From Acidobacteriota bacterium (GTDB lineage Bacteria > Acidobacteriota > Terriglobia > Terriglobales > Acidobacteriaceae): 64,000 nucleotides of DNA. The stretch lies in assembly GCA_013289765.1 (NCBI GenBank), contig JABCZI010000011.1, positions 111,442-175,441 on the forward strand, given 5' to 3'. Position 1 is the stretch's first letter. Each line of letters begins with the position of its first letter. The translations under genes were made by a program, and so were the position numbers. This document shows, piece by piece, positions 53,752 through 61,330 of the stretch. Under the pieces are notes generated by a model. That model was not told where the DNA came from, searched no databases, and saw only the letters and a list, made by a program, of their open reading frames with translations.

Positions 53752-55008
53752 ATGAAGCGAATTATCCTCGCCGTCGTCCTCGTTGTTTCAATGCAGGGGG
53801 CTGCTCAGAGCAGTTCGGCTGCGACAGCTTCGTCCAATCCGAAGGTAAGGGCAATCACCGGATTCGTGCGGCTGGACCGGGCAACTTATCAAAATCAAAT
53901 TGCTGATGCCCTGGTTGTGTTACGCAGAGTAAAGGCTGAATTTGAATCCCGCGGTTACGCTGTAGAAACTTTGCGTTTGACGACGCAACCACTGGGGGAA
54001 CTAGTCGCCGGCCTGTCTGAGGAACAGGCGTTGGCCTTTCTTGCGCAGCTTGATGAACTTTCTGTAAAGGAGAATTTCCTGCCCAACGTTGGGCCGGGGA
54101 TGCTGCGCGACACAGATGATCCTGCCGTGATGCACCTGCTCGAAAGAGCGCTCTCGACGCTACCGCACATCACGGCGAGTACCGTCATCGCCGACGAATC
54201 TGGAATTCATTGGAGAACAATCCGTCGCACCGCCGAACTGGTGAAGTATGTCAGCGAGCACAGTCCACGAAGCCAGGGAACTTTCAACTTTGCAGCTACG
54301 GCGATGCTGAAGCCGTTTGGTCCATTCTTTCCGGGTTCTTATCACACCGGCGCTGGCAGACAATTCGCCATCGGTTTTGAAGGAGCTAACGTCGTCCGCG
54401 ACGTCTTTGCCAGAGATAGAGATAAAGACACGGGAAATCCCGAAGAGGCGCTTGCCGACCTCACCGCTGCCCTCACAAAACACGCAGCGGTGGCTGCGGC
54501 CGTGGGTAAGAAGGTTGCAGCGGAAACTGGGTGGGCCTATCTGGGGGTCGATCCGACTCCCGCACCTTTAGGGGATGTATCCATAGGGGCTGCCATCGAA
54601 GCTTTCACTGGCGCAAAGTTCGGCTCCAGCGGGACCCTCACTGCGGCCAGGATCATCACCGCCGCCGTAAAAGCTGTACCAGAGAAGCAAGTCGGCTACT
54701 CCGGATTGATGGTGCCTGTGATGGAGGACAGGATTTTGGCACAGCGGTGGGCCGAGTCCACTTACAACATAGACTCATTGCTTGCCTATTCCGCAGTTTG
54801 CGGTACAGGTTTGGATACGGTTCCTCTCCCGGGAAACATCACTGCGGAGCAGTTGGAACGCATTTTCGGCGACGTGGCCTCGCTGGCAACAAAATGGAAC
54901 AAGCCCCTCTCGGCGCGACTTCAGCCTATTCAGGACAAAAAGCCGGGCGATCAGACCGATTTTCAGGATCCGTTTCTCTTCAACACCACCGTGCACCCTT
55001 TGCCGTAG
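53752..55008 (+). CDS. Secreted DUF711 (UPF0210/PFL-like) protein
   Basis: 418 aa from ATG 53752, with GAAGAGA six bases upstream. The N-terminus is a signal peptide (MKRIILAVVLVVSMQGAAQS). The rest matches the DUF711 family: VRAITGFVRLDRATYQNQ, VLRRVKAEFESRGYAVETLR, GPGMLRDTDDPAVMHLL, GAAIEAFTGAKFGSSGTLTA, STYNIDSLLAYSAVCGTGLD. Family proteins are normally cytosolic, so a secreted member is unusual. No catalytic role is established. Divergent from the DUF1579-like gene. Confidence 0.75.
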   Translation: MKRIILAVVLVVSMQGAAQSSSAATASSNPKVRAITGFVRLDRATYQNQIADALVVLRRVKAEFESRGYAVETLRLTTQPLGELVAGLSEEQALAFLAQLDELSVKENFLPNVGPGMLRDTDDPAVMHLLERALSTLPHITASTVIADESGIHWRTIRRTAELVKYVSEHSPRSQGTFNFAATAMLKPFGPFFPGSYHTGAGRQFAIGFEGANVVRDVFARDRDKDTGNPEEALADLTAALTKHAAVAAAVGKKVAAETGWAYLGVDPTPAPLGDVSIGAAIEAFTGAKFGSSGTLTAARIITAAVKAVPEKQVGYSGLMVPVMEDRILAQRWAESTYNIDSLLAYSAVCGTGLDTVPLPGNITAEQLERIFGDVASLATKWNKPLSARLQPIQDKKPGDQTDFQDPFLFNTTVHPLP

Positions 55009-55064
55009 TTGTTGCCGCTTCCTTTATGGGATTGCCGCATGCGGTGGGGCGCACTGATGGCGGA

Positions 55065-55207
55065 CGGATGACGGGCTGACCGGAAGTTACATTTTCACGC
55101 TGTCACCCCAACTCCGACGACTTTGTCCCGAAGTCGGCTTCGAGGAAATCGCCATCAATCTCCTCCAAGCCCGTTTCTGGATAACTTCCGGGTTTGCCGA
55201 CAATCCG
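55065..55207. repeat. MITE-like repeat, copy A
   Basis: Ends form an imperfect inverted repeat: cggatgacgggctgaccgga on the left and aacttccgggtttgccgaca with caatccgg on the right. The interior contains gaagtcggcttcgaggaaat and the core aagcccgtttctgg. Similar copies at 59486-59620 and 61175-61308. Confidence 0.65.
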
Positions 55208-55223
55208 GGAGTTGGTTGCGCCA

Positions 55224-58200
55224 TCAGAATTCGTAACGCAGCGCGAATTGCATCACGCGCGGCTGGGTCAGCAGGCTGGTGTACGCTCCGAAATTGTTTG
55301 GCGACTGGGTAAGGGAAGTGAGCAGAGACGATCCCACACCCTGGGCGTTGAAGCGGGTGAGGTTCGGCACGTTAAACACTTCCCAACGAAATTCCAGCCT
55401 CTGGGTCTCGGCATAAGGCATCTTCCAGCGCTTGACCAGGCTCATGTCCAAACCCGCGAAGCCGTCGCCACGCAGGATATTGCGCGATCCGACCTGGCCC
55501 GGAAGAGGCAAAGTGAAATCGTTTTGCGCGGCAGCGGGATCGGCGAACACGTTCACACTGCCGTTTCCTTTAAAAGTGCCGATTTTCGGCTTAGACGTCA
55601 TCTGAGTGATGGCGGTCAGGAACCAGTCTGTAGGCCAGCGCTGGCCACCATCCACGCTGAAGGGGAATCCGCTGGTCCAGCGGGCCACGCCGGAAAGCTG
55701 CCAGCCGCCGATAAAAGCGTCCACCACGCCGCTGTCATTGCTGGCGTAAGCGCGCCCTTTGCCAAAGGGCAGGTCGGCAATCCAGTTGAGGTTGAATTGG
55801 TGAGTGAGATCAAAATCGGAGGGGGCGCGGGCCAAGTTCGGGGAAAACGCATTGGCCAGCCGGCTGCCGACGAGGCCGATGTTGGTATAGCCATAGACGG
55901 AAAATCCGACGCGTGACGCCGCAGAAGTGATATCGATGGATTTCGAGTAGGTGTAGTTCAGGTCGAACTGAACCCCGTGGCTGAACTGCTTTTTCAGGTT
56001 CGCCTGCAGCGCGTGGTAGCTTGAGCTGCCGATCGAACTCCAGCCATACATCGAAATGGCCTGGTTGTTCAGGAACTGGCCGGAGTTATTGCCCAATAAG
56101 CCCTTCGGGCCATTGAAGAAGTATTGAGGCGTAGTGCCGCCGCATGCTGTCGTGTTGTCGCCGAGTCCGCCGTACAAATCGATGTCTGCCAGCCCGACAA
56201 TCTCATCCCCGATCACCGAGAGGGCCGGATTGTAGTACAGGTCGAAAACAGATTGCACCAGTCCGTCCGTGGTATTGGCAGTGGCGGGAACAAGACAGGT
56301 GAACAGATCCTGATACTGCGTGGCACCGGGGCGAAGTTTGGGCAACATGTCCACCCAGTATTGCGAAGTTGGTCCCAGCTTCGCGGCGGTAACGCTGGCA
56401 ATCTGGGCGGTCGTGGGAACGCCCTGATAATAGTTGGTAGGGTTGCCCCCGTTGTTGGCCAGTGCGAAAGACCTGGCCAGATTCGATAAGGCAGATGCGG
56501 CTTTGTAGTAGTCGATGCCGGTCTTCGGATCTACGATGTCCAGAGGCTGAGTCAAGTCGCGCTGGGTGAGGAGATCGCGGCCGAACCGGCCTACGTACGA
56601 TAATTGCAGCGAGAATCGATTAGGCAGCTCGCGGCCGACGGAAAAATCGGCGGTATAAGCGTGAGGGGTCTTCATGGTGTTGTCGGTTCCCCACAAATTA
56701 GCCTGAGCGCTAATGGTTGGAGTTTGTGGCCAACTCGGCGGGGGAGGCGGCAGGAGGAATTGAACGCCGTTCAGGTTGGTTTGCGGGATATTGTGAATGC
56801 CCGTAATGCGGGGCAAGTCCTCCGCGCTGGTGACACCAAAAGTGCAACAAGTATTCTGAATGGTTGTGGTCAAGCCGGCGGCGCCGACCTGGTCGAAGCT
56901 GTTTAGCAGCGCGAAGCCCGCCCGGTCGTAGACGCGGCTGAAGCCGGCTCGGATCACGGTCTTGTCATTATCCCCGAATAGCTTCTTGAACAGACCGCCA
57001 CTGGGACGCGGCGAGTAAGCGATCGAGATCCGGGGCGACCAATCTGTCTTTTCGAAAGGATAGAAACCTGGGCCACGGCCTAGATTGAATTCAATCGGCG
57101 GCTCTGCGCCGTATCCGATCCCCTGGTTCATGTTCTTCACGTTCTGGTTGAACTGGCTTCCCAGGCCGAATGTCGGGTAGGTTTGCAATCCGTTCGTCTC
57201 CCACGGCGGAGGAAAGAACGACCAGCGCAATCCGTAGGTCAGCGTGATGTTTGGTTTCATGCGCCAGGTATCCTGCGCGTAAAACTCGTACCAGTCGAGC
57301 CCGTAGCGGCGATTCACTGGCGCGCCTTGCGGCTGCGCGTTGCCATTTTTGTCCAGGTTGTAATTCGCGACTACGTCCGAGATCATGCCGTACAAGGCCA
57401 GCAGAGGACGGTCGTACTGGGTGGCGGTTGCAGGCTCCGGTCCACTAATGCCCGGGTGAGCGGTGGTGTTTGTCGGATCCAGTGTACTCGTGGTACCCGC
57501 GAAACCTATGGGCGAAGTCCAGTTCGTCGTGCCCAGTCCGAGCGTGTTGGAGTGCAGATAGCTTGTGCGGGGATCGCGGGCGATTCCAATTGCGCCGCCG
57601 AACTGGAAGGTGTGAGTCCCCTTGGTCCACGAAAGGTCGTCAACAAAGTTGTGCAGCGGCACCTGAAAATTGTGGCTGTAGGTAATGCCCTGATCCAGGC
57701 CTAGAAACTGGTTCCATTGCGCGTCGGTGTTGCCCACAATGCCAAAGCTCTGCCGGGTAAATCCCCAATGGAGGGAATTGGTGAGAGTAGGATTGAGAAC
57801 CGCGAGGTAACCGACGACAAGGCCTTTGCTGTGATCAGCGGTGGTTTCCTCAGGAGCATTGCCTGGCAAAAAGGGAGCTCCGGGGTTGCGCAAGTCCTGC
57901 AGGGCCCCGCGCCAAAACAGAGTATGCCGGCCGTTGGCGGTGAGACGGTAATCGAGTCGCGCGATGAAGACATCGTTGTCAAGCTTGGTGGGCGCGCGGA
58001 AAACGTAGCCTGCATAATTCAGGCCATCACCCGCCGAAAGATCGTTGGTCACGGTGTTACCGTTACAAAAGGTCTGGTCCAGATAGCCCGTGTGACTTGG
58101 GTTGAGCATCGCTTGATCAATCCCGAAACCCTTCGGATCAAGGAGCTGAAGCTGTCCGGGGTTCCACGTCACGAGAGAGCCGCCCACAGCCACATAGCGG

Positions 58201-59270
58201 AAAATCCCCTGGCAGAGCTGTGGCGTAGGAATTACGCGCTCCGCCCGCTGCTGTTCGCGCTCGCGAGTCCCTTCATAGTTGGTAAAGAAAAACAGGCGAT
58301 CCTTCTGAATCGGCCCGCCCACCGACGCACCAAAAATATTGCGGTTTAACTGCAGTGGCTTATTCGGCAGGCCAATATTCAACTCTGACTGCTTGACCAG
58401 ATAGTCATTCGCGCTGGTGATCGTATTGCGCAGGTATTCATAGGCCGAGCCGTGAAGAGTATTTGTGCCGCCTTTTGTTACCAGCGCGACTTGTGCGCCC
58501 GAGCCCTGTCCCTGGTCGGCACCATAGTTGGTGGTCGTTACGCGGAATTCCTGAACGGAGTCCTGGGTCACGGGCAATACAGAGGTAAATGCGTAGCCAT
58601 TCGACTGATCGTTTACATCCACTCCGTCCAGCGTGACGTTACTCTGGTCGCTGCGCGCTCCATTCACTGCACCATTGCGCGTGTCTTGATCCTGGTCCGC
58701 GATGCGATTGCCGGTGTAGGCTACTCCGGCTTGCAGACTCAGCAAATCGGGGACGTTTCGTCCTTCAAGCGGGATCTGGCGCACTTGCTTTTCGTCGAAT
58801 GAATTGCCGACAGAAGCGTCGACCAGATTCAGGGCCGGGGCCTCAGACGTGACCGTCACGACTTCGGTGGTCGCGCCAACCTTTAGCTGAACGTTGGCGG
58901 TGGCCGGTGTATTCACCAGTAGCGCAAGACCTTTCTGTTCATAGCTGCGAAAGCCGGCGGCCGTTATGTGGAGGGTGTAGGTTCCGGGTGGGATAAGAAG
59001 GAACTGGTATTCTCCCTGTCCGCCGGTTGTGACAGTGCGTTCCGTTTTGGATTCTGCATTCGCGAGCGCAACGCTGGCCCCAACGATAGCGTTACCGGCA
59101 GGATCGGCGACCGTGCCGCGGACCGAGGTGGTGGCTTGTCCGACGGCGAGGCCGTTCAAGAGCATGCACGCGAAGAGAATCCGGGCCAGAGTCGAAAAGA
59201 TTTGTGAAGACCACGAAGAGTGTGGAAGAACGACCAAAGCTCGGCGGGTGAACGCGGTGTTTCTCGGCAT
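55224..59270 (-). CDS. TonB-dependent receptor, Oar-like, with N-terminal carboxypeptidase-regulatory domain
   Basis: 1348 aa. A signal region (about 1-45) is followed by a CarboxypepD_reg-like domain (about 46-135: GTVADPAGNAIVGASVALAN, QGEYQFLLIPPGTYTLHITA), a plug domain (about 145-260) and a large beta-barrel ending in MQFALRYEF with a terminal Phe. Such Oar-like receptors are expanded in Acidobacteria and take up large substrates or act in surface attachment; no ligand can be assigned. A purine-rich GGGAAGGG precedes the ATG. Several shadow frames run antisense and are not genes. Confidence 0.93.
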   Translation of the reverse strand: MPRNTAFTRRALVVLPHSSWSSQIFSTLARILFACMLLNGLAVGQATTSVRGTVADPAGNAIVGASVALANAESKTERTVTTGGQGEYQFLLIPPGTYTLHITAAGFRSYEQKGLALLVNTPATANVQLKVGATTEVVTVTSEAPALNLVDASVGNSFDEKQVRQIPLEGRNVPDLLSLQAGVAYTGNRIADQDQDTRNGAVNGARSDQSNVTLDGVDVNDQSNGYAFTSVLPVTQDSVQEFRVTTTNYGADQGQGSGAQVALVTKGGTNTLHGSAYEYLRNTITSANDYLVKQSELNIGLPNKPLQLNRNIFGASVGGPIQKDRLFFFTNYEGTREREQQRAERVIPTPQLCQGIFRYVAVGGSLVTWNPGQLQLLDPKGFGIDQAMLNPSHTGYLDQTFCNGNTVTNDLSAGDGLNYAGYVFRAPTKLDNDVFIARLDYRLTANGRHTLFWRGALQDLRNPGAPFLPGNAPEETTADHSKGLVVGYLAVLNPTLTNSLHWGFTRQSFGIVGNTDAQWNQFLGLDQGITYSHNFQVPLHNFVDDLSWTKGTHTFQFGGAIGIARDPRTSYLHSNTLGLGTTNWTSPIGFAGTTSTLDPTNTTAHPGISGPEPATATQYDRPLLALYGMISDVVANYNLDKNGNAQPQGAPVNRRYGLDWYEFYAQDTWRMKPNITLTYGLRWSFFPPPWETNGLQTYPTFGLGSQFNQNVKNMNQGIGYGAEPPIEFNLGRGPGFYPFEKTDWSPRISIAYSPRPSGGLFKKLFGDNDKTVIRAGFSRVYDRAGFALLNSFDQVGAAGLTTTIQNTCCTFGVTSAEDLPRITGIHNIPQTNLNGVQFLLPPPPPSWPQTPTISAQANLWGTDNTMKTPHAYTADFSVGRELPNRFSLQLSYVGRFGRDLLTQRDLTQPLDIVDPKTGIDYYKAASALSNLARSFALANNGGNPTNYYQGVPTTAQIASVTAAKLGPTSQYWVDMLPKLRPGATQYQDLFTCLVPATANTTDGLVQSVFDLYYNPALSVIGDEIVGLADIDLYGGLGDNTTACGGTTPQYFFNGPKGLLGNNSGQFLNNQAISMYGWSSIGSSSYHALQANLKKQFSHGVQFDLNYTYSKSIDITSAASRVGFSVYGYTNIGLVGSRLANAFSPNLARAPSDFDLTHQFNLNWIADLPFGKGRAYASNDSGVVDAFIGGWQLSGVARWTSGFPFSVDGGQRWPTDWFLTAITQMTSKPKIGTFKGNGSVNVFADPAAAQNDFTLPLPGQVGSRNILRGDGFAGLDMSLVKRWKMPYAETQRLEFRWEVFNVPNLTRFNAQGVGSSLLTSLTQSPNNFGAYTSLLTQPRVMQFALRYEF

Positions 59271-59485
59271 GTTTTTCCCTTCCCGACAGCAGTTGGTTTT
59301 TGGGTTACCCCTTCATGAAACGATCCCGTCTACACCTCGCAGTGTGCGGTTGTCAAGCGATGAGTCGGCGAACTTTGCAACTGCCCTGCCGAAGCTGGCG
59401 GTATGCCCGGGACATTTGATCGCCTAGAAAGAGTGATTGCCACATCACGCTGCGCTTCTCACGCCATTCGCTTGGATCGCGCGCC

Positions 59486-59620
59486 CGAATGACGGGCTAC
59501 CCGGAAGTTGGGCCTCGGAACAAGCTTTGAACGACGGGGGGCCCGAACTCGGCTTGGGGGAGATCACGATTGATCTCCTCGAAGCCCGTTTCGGGCCACC
59601 TTCCGAGTAGCCCACAAACC
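59486..59620. repeat. MITE-like repeat, copy B
   Basis: Left end cgaatgacgggctacccgga and right end ccttccgagtagcccacaaa are partly complementary. The interior ggcttgggggagatcacgat and tgatctcctcgaagcccgtt matches copy C almost exactly. It fills most of the 59271-59647 gap, which has no gene. Confidence 0.65.
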
Positions 59621-59647
59621 TTGAACTGGGGGCTACGATTGGAGAGT

Positions 59648-60964
59648 TTAGAGAGATTTCAAAAACTCGATGATGGCCTCTTGGTCTTCCCTCTTCAGTT
59701 TTTCAAATTGCTGACTTACATGGCTTGCCTCGCCGCGGTGTCGCAGGATCGCGTCGCGAAGTGTCAGGGATGCGCCATCGTGCATCAATCGCGGACGCAA
59801 GCGGACTCCCCATAAAGGGGCGCTGCGTATTTTGTTCCGACTGCCCTCGAAGTCCTGTTTCGAAAGATATCCCGACATCATCTGGAAGACCCTGTTCCCA
59901 TAGTGCTCCCGGGTCGCTTGCAGGATTCCATCGCCCGTACCAACGTCATGCATCAAGAAATCCCCATACGGATGAAATGTAATTGACCCAAGCGCGACCG
60001 GAATCGTAAATGTTCCGCCGTTGATCTTCGTTCCAGCGGGAGCAGTGGTCAAGGTTTCGACGTGGCAAGTCGCGCATCCAATCTTGCGAAACAAGGCGTT
60101 GCCCTTCGTTGCAACCGGGCCGTTTGCCAGTTGGGAATCCCGCGCTGGGGCTTTCGTAGCGCGAATAAACCGTGCGAAGTGATCAATGTCGGAGAGACCG
60201 TCCGTTCCCGGCGTGTCATTCGGCTCCGAAACAGCGTTGCACAACTTGGTTACCTCGTCCGGCTGAAGCCGGTTTGTGATGCCCATCTCATTGAGGTAAG
60301 CGTCGGCGGCGAATGACAGCAGGCTCGCGTGCTGGTCTTTCCAGCCGAACTTGCCTACGCTCATCTGTCCGGGCGCTTCTACGATCGGGACCTGGAGAAC
60401 CTGTCCGCAGATTTTTCGATGCGAAGATTTGCATTGTTGCTCGGCAAGTTCGATCAGGGTTTGATCGGCAAGCGCCTCGACGAAGCCATCTCCCAACAGA
60501 TTCAAAGAAAGGCGAAACGTCCGGATGGTCTCTGTCTCCGGAACTCGCTCTTGAATCTCATTATTAGGGAAAGCAGCGTTGGGACAAATTGCGCGATCGT
60601 TCACCAGAGACCGGCCGGAGATTACTTCGGCCCCGTGAGCGATCGGAATTTCCGGATTGCGGAAGTGTCCCTCTGGTCCCTGATGACCGACGCGTAATTC
60701 CGTGACTTGGGAGGCGGCACCCGAAACCGGACTCTGATGGCACTCGCGACAGGACTGCGCGTTATAGAGGGGTCCGAGGCCATCGCTCAACTGCTCGACT
60801 TCCTCGAATTTCGTTTGATCGGCCTGATGAGTGGCATCGTCGGCAACGCCGTTGCTTTTGTTGTCAAAACCGGTAGGCGCTTCCGTTGAACGGGAGGCTG
60901 AAGAGGCGAGGATAAGACTACTGAGGATAAGACACAGGACAGCCAAAGGGATCAAGAATCGCAT
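59648..60964 (-). CDS. Secreted di-haem oxidoreductase (DUF1111 family)
   Basis: 438 aa with a signal peptide (LIPLAVLCLILSSLILA). Two haem motifs, CRECH near 72 and CATCH near 287, and the blocks GLGPLYNAQSCRECH, NLLGDGFVEALADQTL, SVGKFGWKDQHASLLSF and LWGVRLRPRLMHDGASLTLR are diagnostic for DUF1111 thiol-oxidoreductase-like proteins. It is probably a periplasmic electron-transfer or peroxidase-type protein. It lies alone between repeats. Confidence 0.9.
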   Translation of the reverse strand: MRFLIPLAVLCLILSSLILASSASRSTEAPTGFDNKSNGVADDATHQADQTKFEEVEQLSDGLGPLYNAQSCRECHQSPVSGAASQVTELRVGHQGPEGHFRNPEIPIAHGAEVISGRSLVNDRAICPNAAFPNNEIQERVPETETIRTFRLSLNLLGDGFVEALADQTLIELAEQQCKSSHRKICGQVLQVPIVEAPGQMSVGKFGWKDQHASLLSFAADAYLNEMGITNRLQPDEVTKLCNAVSEPNDTPGTDGLSDIDHFARFIRATKAPARDSQLANGPVATKGNALFRKIGCATCHVETLTTAPAGTKINGGTFTIPVALGSITFHPYGDFLMHDVGTGDGILQATREHYGNRVFQMMSGYLSKQDFEGSRNKIRSAPLWGVRLRPRLMHDGASLTLRDAILRHRGEASHVSQQFEKLKREDQEAIIEFLKSL

Positions 60965-61174
60965 GGCTCATTCCCCTTTTCTAGGATGGCCTCCCGACAG
61001 ACGCTTGTATCGAGGATTTGTTCCACTCGGTCGGGACACAGACCAGTCTATCTTCCGCCGAAAAAGGTGAGCCCGTACCCGACCCGTGAAGACGAAGATT
61101 TGTTCATAAATACCACCTTTGCAGGTTTCTGTCCAAGGCGAAAAAATGCCGAGTATAGACGAAAACGACCGAGT

Positions 61175-61308
61175 CACGGACAAACCTGAAGTTGAGTCCA
61201 GACCAAATTCACAACTACGCGGTCGAGAAGTCGGCTTGTGGGAGATCACGATTGATCTCCTCGAAGCCCGTTTCTGGAAAGTTTCCGTACGGCCAACAAC
61301 TCGTCCGG
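61175..61308. repeat. MITE-like repeat, copy C (degenerate left end)
   Basis: Shares gaagtcggcttgtgggagat, cacgattgatctcctcgaag and cccgtttctgg with copies A and B; the left terminal repeat is eroded. It occupies the gap between the DUF1111 and kinase genes. Confidence 0.6.
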
Positions 61309-61330
61309 AGCCGGCCAAAGCGGGTACTGA

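Noticed and set aside
55194..58349. Long plus-strand frames opposite the TonB receptor (240, 173 and 210 aa)
   Set aside because: The minus-strand receptor is continuous and family-typical; the plus frames show no domains.
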